Source: Siphonodentalium dalli (Eukaryota > Mollusca > Scaphopoda > Gadilida > Siphonodentaliidae). From it: 64,000 nucleotides of DNA. The stretch's first letter is position 1. Every line of letters begins with the position of its first letter. Of this stretch, positions 39,201-51,200 are shown one piece after another. The stretch spans positions 9,872,036 through 9,936,035 of the forward strand of contig CP136069.1 of assembly GCA_032622095.1 (NCBI GenBank). The letters are read 5' to 3'. The notes under the pieces are model-generated. The model had not been told where the DNA came from, did not search any database, and was given only the letters and a program-made list of their open reading frames with translations. A program made the position numbers and the translations under genes.

Positions 39201-42200
39201 TGATGTTGATTGGTCTTGATAATTTGCTATATGGTATTGGTGGCCCTTGCTAATTGTCTATGATGTTGGTGGGTCCTGCTAATTCACTATATGGTATTGG
39301 TGGCCCCGGCTAATTTTCTATGGTGATGATTGGTCCTGCTAATTTTCTATGGTGTTGGTGACTCCTGCTGAATTGCTATCATGCTGCTAGGGGAAAACTT
39401 GATGCAGTTAAGAAAAAGTGGATCATCATGATTATACTTACACGGATTCCACGGACTATGAGCGGTTATACTTACAGTACAAGTCAGAAGAAGTGGTACA
39501 TCGAGGCGCGCTGTTATTGCGATATTAAGCGCGCAAAATTCCATACAGACACGATTGTGTTATATTTAAATTAGATAAATACTGCGCATATACATGTAGT
39601 GTACATATAGTGTACATATAGCATTTACAACTTTAATTATATACAAATCTAAAACATTGTCTCTATGTATGCAATACACAATATAGAAGAAGCAATCATT
39701 TGCTTTAAATGTCACACTTTTGAGCGCAAGCTGTCGCAATATTAAGCGCGAAATATTGCGATATTAAGCGCAAAATGTAGCAATAATATCGCAAGCGGCG
39801 CGCTTATAACCGTTTCCACTTGCGATATTATTGCGATATTGGGCGCGAAAATAGCGTGCTTAATATACCACTTCTTTTGACTGTACGAGTACTGTACGAG
39901 AAGTATTATTTGATGGCACTACATGTACTTACGAGAATTCCACGGGCCATGAGAGGTATTGTTCTATGATTGCGATGTCGGCTCCCGCCATGGCGAGGAA
40001 CGTTTCATCTGGAACCATCTCGTTCGCGGGGTCACCGCTCTTGATGACGTCATTAATCTTGAAGATTCTGATGCCATCGAGCTGTCAAGGGAAATAACTT
40101 CACGTTAACACACAGTAACGTGGCTATATTGCTTATAGCGTGTCTGTCATTTGCAGAATGAGGTCCCATAGGGTGAATTTAGTGACGATACCCCGCACAG
40201 CGGGCTAGCATAACTAAATTCACCACCTGGGGACCTCATTCTGCTAAGGCCCTCAACTGCTATGGCAGACCTAGGATCAGATTGAAGTTAAAATTGGTGA
40301 TGTTTACCCATTGGGCACCTCATTATGAATTATATCTTCTGCAAATTAGGGGATATAGAAACTTCATAGAAGGGAAATGTAACTAAAAACAATGTTAATT
40401 TGATACTATAGATACTTCCCAGAAGATGAGGCCTAAGCAGAATGAGGTCTCCAGAGGGTGAATTTGGTGATGCTAGTTTACTGTGCGGGATAGCATCACT
40501 AAATTAACCTTCTGGGGACCTCATTCTGCAAATGACAGACACGCTACTTGCAGGCTTGGATGTAAACACCACAGCAGGCATACCATATCATGCCATGAAT
40601 CTCTACTAGGGCTAATGCCCGTAGATATAATATTCCACCAGTACAACACCTTAGCACTTTTTGAAGTTTTGACAGGGAATCTTATTAAGTAAAAAAAAAA
40701 GATTTAATATATTTATTAATGATTATCTGTTCCTTTATATTGTGCTTCACTATATATGAAGATCCCAACTCGAAATTTCACCCTTTTCTGTGACTTTTGT
40801 GAGCCGTTATCGCAATAAACATTCAATTAATTACCCAGAAAAATTCCATAATTGTATGAAATGCAAAGAAAAATCGCTCACAAATTCACTTAAATCTTGA
40901 AATTTCGAGTTTATTAAGAAACAGATAATAACACAGAAATATATATTACCTGTGTTATTTTTTCGATTTTATAAGGTTCCCTGTCAAAACTACAAAAAGT
41001 TCCCAGGTTTTGTACTGGTGGAATATGATCTCTATGGGCGTTAGCCGCATTAGAGATTCATGGCATTGGTATAATTTTTCCAGGCAGCTGTCGCAGTTCA
41101 TCAAACATCAAAATAACTTCATGACACAGTCAATGGAAGCAGGATAATGGTGTGTCCAATGTATATTCTGGTTCAAAATAATATATCTCCTCAAGTAATG
41201 AAATAGTGTGTCTGACATTTTGCTTAATGAGGTCCCCGGATGGTGACTTTCGTATCCCGCACAGCGGATCGGCATCACCAAATTTACCCTCTGGGAGCCT
41301 CATTCTGCTTATGTCTCAACTGTTATGTGAGATCTGGGATCAGTTTGAAGTTTCCCAATTGAAGTTGGTGATGTCCGCCCATTAGTCACCTTGATTATGT
41401 ATTTGCTGCAAATTAGGGGATGTAAATAAGAACATAAGGGGAACAGTAACTAAAGAAACGTTAATTTGAGACCATATATACTTTCTAGAATATGAGCCCT
41501 AAGCTGAATGAGGTCCACAGATGGTCGATTTAGTTATGCTATCCCGCTATTCGATGTGGCATCACTAAATTCACCCTCTGTGAACCTCATTCTGTAAATG
41601 TCAGAAAAAATATTTCCAGGCTTGTTTGTGCTATATGCTCGCTGTTAAATGGTGGAACATGATGTGCCACAAAATTAATGACTCTTCTGCTTGGCAGCCA
41701 TAATTATGTTGGCAAATATATGTCGAACGCAGTAAAGCCGTTAATTTGGAATTGATGGATAAGCCATGTAGAATATATAATTGTTAATGTCTATGCCGTT
41801 GTGTGACGGACCATTATATATGTTTACGATATCAAACTCGTCGCAAAAACAACGATCAGGAACAGATCGGAGCATTAACAAAAAATTTGTGTTTGGTGTA
41901 TGTAGTATGTATATTGCCACATTATTATCCGTTTTGTTAGATATTACAACAGCTCTCATCAGTTGTTACGCTGCGTCATGTCCCCATTGGATTCACGAGA
42001 ATACATTATTTCGGGTGTTTGTCTTCAGATCGTAATTTAAGTATGTAGTACTTATTTAATTTAACCCTTTCAGTGCCAAGTCCGATTTTTGTATCAACCC
42101 ATATTTCCTTGATCATTTTTTCAAATTTATTGATTATAATAATGTGATTTATTATATTTTCAGTAACTTTTTCTGCCAAAATAATAATCGTATCCCCAAT

Positions 42201-45200
42201 CCAGGAAGCGCCACGATGTTATCCTACTCCCAGAGGTTTATCCTACTCCCAGCGATGACGGACTATTTATCCCAACCTCGCGAGTCGCGAGCACGTTCCG
42301 AGTTATATACATAATCTTCAAGCAATTCAACTTCAAGTTCCGGGGATATTCGGGTGCAGATTCCAACTGACAGTGAGCAGTGACATCTCATAGAACTCCG
42401 AGGGCTTGTCAACACAATGCCATTCTAAACAGTTACTAATTTAATTAATAAAGTTTGTCGTTTGTTTGAAAAATCCGTCCAAAACAATACCCTTTGAAGT
42501 TGGTGAATGACGTTATCTATTTACCTTATTTTGGTTGTTATGTTATCATTGCTCGTAATTTTAACAGAAATATTTAGGTCAATGTTCAGAATCGGAAACA
42601 TCTCATCAATGCATTTTATTAGAGTTGTGTCGTGACAAACTGTTGTGGAAAATATAATAAGCATAATAGTTAACTCTCATCAGCGACAAACGAAGTTTCT
42701 CCTCTCGTGAGATGCGAGGATTATTTTTCACTGGGCTACCGCCTCGTGAAAAATAAACCTCCGCATCTCACTCGAGGAGAAACTTCGTTCGTCGCTGATA
42801 ACAGTTAACTATTGTCTATACATTGATGGCAAGAGCTCTAAGAGCTCTTTCCATCAATGTATCACATTATTATAATCAATAAATTTGAAAAATGATCAAG
42901 GAAATATGGGTTGATACAAAAATCTGACTTGGCACTGAAAGGGTTAATTTATTCACCTGGAGTCTGGCGTTCCGTCGGAACGTTCAGCGACTTGCACTCT
43001 GCAGAGAGCCTTCAGTTTAATGGCGGACCATGTTGCACTCTCTCCCGGAAGTCCTGTAGCTATTTGCGTCTCATATATGTAGATGTATTCGCGTCCCGGC
43101 TTATAAGCTGGAAAGGTTTACAACTATAGTATCAGTAATATGACTAGAAGGTGTACTACCAGGAAGGTGACTAGAAGGTGTAGTACCAGGAACGTGACTA
43201 TATATAGACGGTGTAGTATAAGGAACGTGACTAGAAGGTGTTCGTTGTTGGTTACCGCCGTAGAATGTCCAACTTCACCTGTCTGAGGACTTAAATTTCC
43301 GACTATGGGAAACGGTTCCGCGATTTTTGACGGAGTTATCCTGCCGTTGTATTAAGAAATTTTGGGTTGATAACATGAGAAGTATTAGACATAATTGCAT
43401 GATATTTAGTACGTGGCTAATATTTTAACATACCCTGGTCTGATCGGATTGGAATCGTAGTGTGATCCGATTACTTCTGCAGATCCCTTCCTAAGTTTTA
43501 TATAAGTTCGGGGTATAAAAAAATAAATACGGACTATGATGATGTGGAATAGATGGCTATTTGCGGCGTATTGACTGCTAAATACAATATGGACTATAAT
43601 GGTGCAGAATATTTAATAAATAGAGCATGGCTTGGAGTGAAATACGCGGATATAGTGCATAGTGAGGTTGTGTAGTTCACGACGCGAAGCGGAGTGAACT
43701 ACACAACCGCACTATGCACTATATCGGCGTATTTCACGACAAGTCATGCTCTAATTATTATATTGTATCGAACAAATGCAGAAATTACAAACCTCATTAT
43801 AATTTACTGAATGTAAGTCTCTTAAAACCTCATTATAATTTACTGAATGTAAGTCTCTCTAAACCTCATTATAATTTACTGAATGTAAGTCTCTCTAAAC
43901 CTCATTATAATTTACTTAATGTAAGTCTCTCTAAACATCATTATAATTTACTGAATGTAAGTCTCTCTAAACCTCATTATAATTTACTGAATGTAAGTCT
44001 CTCTAAACATCATTATAATTTACTGAATGTAAGTCTCTCTAAACATCATTATAATTTACTGAATGTAAGTCTCTCTAAACCTCATTATAATTTACTGAAT
44101 GTAAGTCTCTCTAAACCTCATTATAATTTACCTTTGTAATTTTGATTTAGCAGTAGGAAACTACTATTTTCAACTTTTACTAAGTTCAGACAATTGATGT
44201 TCGCCTTACTGAAGCTTTAATTTGGATCAGCGGCGAAATAACAAGTAGTTTCAGAACAAAGTTTGATGTAGTGTTCGTTACTATTTTTAGTAGTCAAAAC
44301 TACATATGCATAGTGCACGATGGGAGAGACTTGAAGGCGAAGTATACAACTACGACTAATAGAGTCGAGTAGCTAACCAATCGGAAAGCTTGATTTCAAT
44401 AACAAAGTCACGTGAGATACAATATATGGCTATATGCGGCGTATTGACTGCTAAATAAAATATGGAATATGAGGATATAGAATAATACTTACCAAGTTCG
44501 CGAAGCTTCGATTCTGAAAACAAAACAAAAGAAAATATTTGTAACTTGCAGTCAACTTAAACATGTATATTGCCTATTGTTATACGACTTTTGTCTGCAT
44601 CGCCTTTATGTGATCATCGAGTTTAGAAACATGTTCGACATGGCACCGTCACTACAAAGCAAGTGCTACCGCGTGCCAGTATATACATGTATGACTCAAA
44701 AACTTATTGCATAAATATGCGTGTCTTGTATTGCTTAATTCAACAAATGTTCTGATGCACACAAGTTCGTTTCGTGTACACATATTTCCATGCATATTTA
44801 TATATATGTGCATACTTATCATTTGTATATATGCTCTCCAAATTTGATGGATGTGAACAATAGGTTTCTATGTGTGCATCGAGTTCCAAAACGTTCAGAC
44901 TGTTATTTCGAAAGGTACAGTGTTTAATAGAATGATGTGATAAGAATTTCAAGCTAATTTTAAACAAAGAAGTATGGTTGAAATATTGCGTCAACAATTG
45001 GGACAATATGTCACATTCCTCGTCCCATCATCCATATGAATCCATATGAATTCTTGAGTGACTTCTAGGTGTGAGCTATCGAATTGTTCGGAATTTCGTT
45101 GAAATACATGGCCAACGACAGCCATTTTGAATTCAAATTTTCACCTGTAGAGGAAATATTTTGAGAATGTACAGGCATGTTTAGGATCACTTTCGTATGG

Positions 45201-48200
45201 AATGTATCGAATTTGCATGATTTATAAACAAAAAGCAAGGCCGCAATAGATTTCACATAAATCATTCAGCGTGCCCTATACAGTCAGTGGCTAAAATTCT
45301 AGAATTTTGCGTGTTTTTTTTAGGGAAAATCTGGCAGTGTAACTGAGGTCACAGTGAGTGCACATTTAAAAAAATGTTCTTAATGTCCTGAATTGCTTTT
45401 AAAAAGCGTCAAGTCACGCAAAACACACCGTTTGAGTATAATATAATGAAATTGTTGGCAACAGCCTTTGATATGCGTGTGAATACCCTTGTGCGGTCTC
45501 GTTCTGTGCATGGCGACGAAATTCATACATGAAGATGCAGTAGAACATCAAACAAGTTGATATAATTGAACCATGAGTTTGTTATCCAAATACCAGGCAG
45601 CGGCAGACAATATGTTTGAGTTTCCAGTTTTCTTTTCGATGCATAAAGTTTCATTTTTATTGTTTTCAATTTTTTGTTGTTGCAAAAAGTCACCTAATAC
45701 GCACAAGCTTGACTACCAAGAGATATCTTATCGGGGTCCACGATATGATGGCTCTTGGTATACAATCGCGACCACGAGAGGCACGCGTGCTTTCGATTGA
45801 ATATCATATTTAATCTGAAGGGTAATAACTCTATAAAGAATTTTTTTGACGAAATGACGGCGATTTGTATGAGAAATTGCAACACCACAATAGATCAACT
45901 TTGGAGAAATATAAGTCAAATTCTTCCCTTGGGTGGGTGGGTTTGGTGGAGGTTTGGGGTACGCTCTTTAAAACACTTCTCCAAATATGTCCGTTATTTC
46001 GTCAAAGACACCTTTTCAAATATCTCCGTTATTTCGTTTATAAAAATAATTTCATATTTATATATTTCGTTCTATATTTCTCCCTATTTCGCTATTTCGC
46101 TGTATGTTCCTATTTCGAGTTTTCGTTCTATTTCGCTATTTCGCTATTTCGCTGTATTTTCCTATTTCGATTTTCGATGTATTTTCCTATTTCGCTTTTT
46201 CGTTTTATTTTATATTTCGATATTTCGCTATATTTGACATATTATGGGATATGGTATTATATGATACCCAACATTCTGATATTCAATCGAACATCACGTG
46301 CCTCCCGTGGTCGCGATTGTATACCAAGAGCCATCATATCGTGGATCCCGATAAGATATCTCTTGGTAGTCAAGCTTGTGCGTATTGCCTGAAAAAGTAT
46401 GTTCTTGATTCGCAGCAGGTAGTGTCAAATTATTTGTTCGGGTCACAATCTGGAACTGTGATGAATTATATGCACCCAGCAGAGGTGTTCAATATGGGTT
46501 CTGACGTCAAAAACCCACTCCTATGTAACACAATATACTGCTATATGGAGAATATATTTCAATATACAATTTTTATTGCCATTTCTGGGTCAATATTGAT
46601 GATATATTTTGGAAAAAAGGCCCGAAGATCAGTTGCGAAGATTCAAATGTTTAGGTTGTGGAAAAAATATTTTGAGCTGATGGTGACCCACCCACTCCCG
46701 CCTACGTATCCATAACTTTTTGGCCGCCTCCCCTGATATAACTACTCTAATTTCAAGTCATATTGTGCACTTGTTCGGGTGCGTGAAAATGATAAGTTAG
46801 TATTCAAGCACTCCGCCAATTGGAGAAATGCAACATTCTACTAAAATCTGAAGCAAATGGATGTACCACTCCATATATAGAAAATATCGTCTGAACTATG
46901 ACTGGTCCCCGGACTATAAAACTTGCCATCGCTCTTCTTTGGACGTCGTCATTATAGAACGGTACGGACTATCGCCATTTTGTGGATCTCCGGTCAGAAA
47001 TCTGACCGGGAGTAAAATAGAACAGTGCAAGCTGATTGGTTGAAGTGATTTGTGTGTTGTGTTCAAAGACCCACATTTGACTACATTCTGCCGATCTCTG
47101 GCAGGATGAGGCCCCCAGAGTGTTAATATAGTGACGATATCCCGTTGTGTGGGACAGTGTCACTAAATTCATCCACTGGTGACCTCATTCTGCAAACGTC
47201 AGACACACTATATACGTACTTGAACTACCATGGCAACACTAACATTGTATGGTTACTATGGTAATATTACTCGTCCGTCTCAAAGCTTGAAAAATGTATA
47301 ATCTTAATCGACAGGAATCCTCATAGCATCACCACCCTATAGTCAAGTGATCATCAATAGAACTCCCCTAACATCACCACCCCTAGTCAAGTCATCAAAA
47401 TACCCCCTAACATCACCACCCCTATAGTCATGTGATCATCAACAGAACCACCCTAACATCACCACCCTAGTCAATTGATAAGCACAACCCTCCTAACATC
47501 ACCACCCTAGCCAAGTTATTAACAGAACCCTCCTTGTGTCACCACCCTTAGCCAAGTGATTAACAGAACCCTCCTAACATCACCACCCTAGCCAAGTGAT
47601 TAACAGAACCCTCCTAACATCACCACCCCTAGCCAAGTGATTAATAGAACCCTCCTGATGTCACCACCCCTAGTCAAGTGATTAACAGAACTCTCATAAC
47701 ATTGCCACCCTAGTCAAGTGATCAACAGAACCACTCTGATGTCACCACCCCTAGTCAAGTGATTAACAGAACCATCCTGATGTCACCACCCCTCATCAAG
47801 TGATTAACAGAACACTCCTAACATCACCACCCTAGTCAAGTGATCAACAGAACCATCCTAACATCACCACCCTAGTCAAGTGATTAACAGAACCCTCCTG
47901 ACGTCACCACCCCTCGTCAAGTGATTAACAGAACCCTCATAACATCACCACCCTAGTCAAGTGATCAACAGAACCCTTCTGATGTCACACCTCTAGTCAA
48001 GTGATTAACAGAACCCTCCTGATGTCACCACTCCTGGTCAATTGATTAACAGAACCCTCCTAACATCACCACCCTAGTCAAGTGATTAACAGAACCATCC
48101 TGATGTCACCACCCCAAGTCAAGTGATTAACAGAACCCTCCTAACATCACCACACTAGTTAAGTGATCAACAGAACCCTTCTGATGTCACCACCCCTAGT

Positions 48201-51200
48201 CAAGTGATTAACAGAACCCTCCTGGTGTCACCACCCCGAGTCAAGTGATTAACATAACCCTCCTAACATCACCACCCTAGTCAAGTGATCAACGGAACCC
48301 TTCTGATGTCACCACCCCTAGTGAAGTGATTAACCAGGACCATACCTCCTACATTGAGATTCAATGAATCTAGTAATGAAGACCAGGTCTGGTTTCTAGC
48401 AGTATATTCTTGACTGCAAGCTGGTTTTAGTGCCAAAATGTGCGTGGTAGTCCCTTTTAGAGACATTTTTAGTTTTTGTGTTTTGTTACTTTGTTATGGA
48501 AATTTATAAAGATATTATGTCTATACACCAGGTAGGTGATATTGCTCTACACCAGATAGGTGATTTTGTTTTACACCAGATAGGTGATATTGTTTTACAC
48601 CAGATATGTGATATTGTTTTACACCAGATAGGTTAAATTATTATATGCTACAATATGTGGCACACCCAGACTCATTAGACATTACTAAACATGTTTATCG
48701 CATATATAGCAATACACTAGAACAAACAGGAGCTCCAATGGGAAATAAAAGAAAGTTAATGTTACGATTGATTCCAATTGATTCAGATAGGTCAGGATTG
48801 GTTAGGAATTTTATAACGTTCACAGTTTATCTTGTATGAATTCAGGAATCATGTATGAGTTCAGAAAAGGCATTATTTCTATTGGACTGCTCAAGTGTAG
48901 CATGTGAGAGCAAAACATATAATAAAAAACAAACCTACAGTGTTAGGACAAACCTGTATTAACTCATGCATGACTACATGAGATTGTGAATTATTACCAT
49001 TTTCTATCTCTTTTGTCACATATGAGATAATTGTGTTATCCACTCAAAAGTATGGGTATGTTACATGTTTTTTTCTTTATACATCAGTGTATACATCAGT
49101 GTTTAATGTCCGTGTTTGACCAGACTTGGCATTAAATTTCTTTCTTAAAAGTTATCCTTATTTGATGTTAATTACATAGACTACTGCATGGGCGATTCAG
49201 CTGCATTAAGAAATTCCCCCTTGTCCCAAAGAGGCACAAACCAACATCCAATGGCCCTAGTGTGTTTAGTGTTGCTGCAGTTCTTTATTATTGATTTCTT
49301 AGTGTTACAAACCAGTACAAAATAGTACAAATCCAATAAAAAGTGTGAAGGAAAAAAAATAATTTTGTCACGGAAAAAATTGCTTTGGGCTTATTTTGAC
49401 ACCCACCACCCCCAGAATACGTGGCGGAATTTTGTTTATGCCCCCCCCTGCTTTATTCGGGCATAAACATTACGACAATGATTGCGACAATGATAGTTAT
49501 TGTGGGAAATTAGTTTATATCAATAATGCTGTTTTCTCACTATTTGGATATTAAATCTATGAAAGTTACTTATTTTACATTATTATTTATCACATAATTT
49601 GCCCATAAAAGCAGTTTCATAATTATCGATAAGAGACACGTTTAATATCAGCGCGTGCGATGACGTCACATCGTTCTTCAAATGACTTTCGATCGCTGCG
49701 TTTTTATCGTTGTTTTCGATGGATATTTCGCATTGCTTCGCGTTTATTTGATCATGTTATAAAAAGTATCTCACACTCGTCCTATTTTATACGTAATTTA
49801 TCAACCTCGTCCACTAAATTCTATTTGAGCCTCGGTAAACCTCGGCTCAAATCGAATTTAGTGAACTCGGTTGATAAATTCCGTATAAAATAGAAACTCA
49901 TGTGAGATCCTCTACACTCTTATGACTAATGTGTAGGTTTTCTACACAAAATGTGTAGCCCTGCTACACAATCATTATTAAATTTTGATCTTAAACATAT
50001 TTGTGTAGTATATGTGTAGTTTCATATTCGTACACATATTGTGTAACAATTTTTACACATAAATGGGTAAATGTTTACACATTTATACACAACTGTGTGT
50101 ATAAAATCAACACATATCCCTTACACATTTTGTGTAGGTTCTTACACACACAGTTCGTAGACAAGAAATGCAAGTTCAGTAGTCCGACCTGTGGGTATAG
50201 TATTAAAGATATATGCAGATTTATATGTTAAAACTTTCATGGCGCATAGTGGGATGTAGTATTTTGTTCTGTACTGTGAGTTTTTGCTTAGAATGAACAA
50301 ACCAGGGTCGAGGCGTGATTGCATAATATTAGTATTATTACAACAATCATAACAAGAGTCTAAGCGCAGTAATCACCATGAAAGTTTTAACAAATAAATC
50401 CTCATATACTATTAATACTATACCCACACATTGGAATTCCGAACTTACATCCTTGTCTACGATCGCTGTAGATTGTATTCCAAAAAATATACTCAAACAA
50501 TATGGCCGTCACGTAGCAGACTATGAAACTGAAGGCATCGCAATGCGCATGCTCGACGTTCTTACACAATTGCGTGTAACAAAATATACACATTATGTGT
50601 AGAACGGCACTGGTCAATGTATTTGTATGTAAAACTACACATTGCTATGTCTATTAACCGGGTTTACACATTTGATGTGAAATCGTTTCTACACATTAGT
50701 TATAAGAGTGTATTTATTATTCCGTTTTAAATACCTCAGCGGAGTTTTTCACATAAAAAGTACAGTGTAATGCAATTTTACCTCAAGTTGCCATGTGCGG
50801 TGTTTGACATGCGCGGTGTTTGTCATGCGCGGTGTGTGTCATGTGCGGTGTTTGACATGCGCGGTGTTTGTCATGCGCGGTGTGTGTCATGTGCGGTGTT
50901 TTTCATGTGCGGTATTTGTCTTGTGCGGTGTTTGTCATGTGCGGTGTTTGTCATGCGCGGTGTTTGACTGATCCAGTAGTTATGGCTGGTGACGGAAAAT
51001 CATTTAAAGTGATGTGAAACACTCCAGTAGGGTGTTCAGATATAGAATGGAGAATAATCTTGTAACCAACCCGATCACAGAACCACCATAATGTAACCAC
51101 CCGGATTACAGAACCACCATAATATAACCACTCTGGTAACCGAACCACCATAATGTAACCAGCCTTATTGCAGAACCACCATAATGTAACCACCATAATG

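Noticed and set aside
45755-46715. Overlapping ORFs of 160-203 codons rich in F, Y, I and S
   Set aside because: They read through a pyrimidine-rich TATTTCG repeat inside a foldback element; low complexity and three frames open at once.
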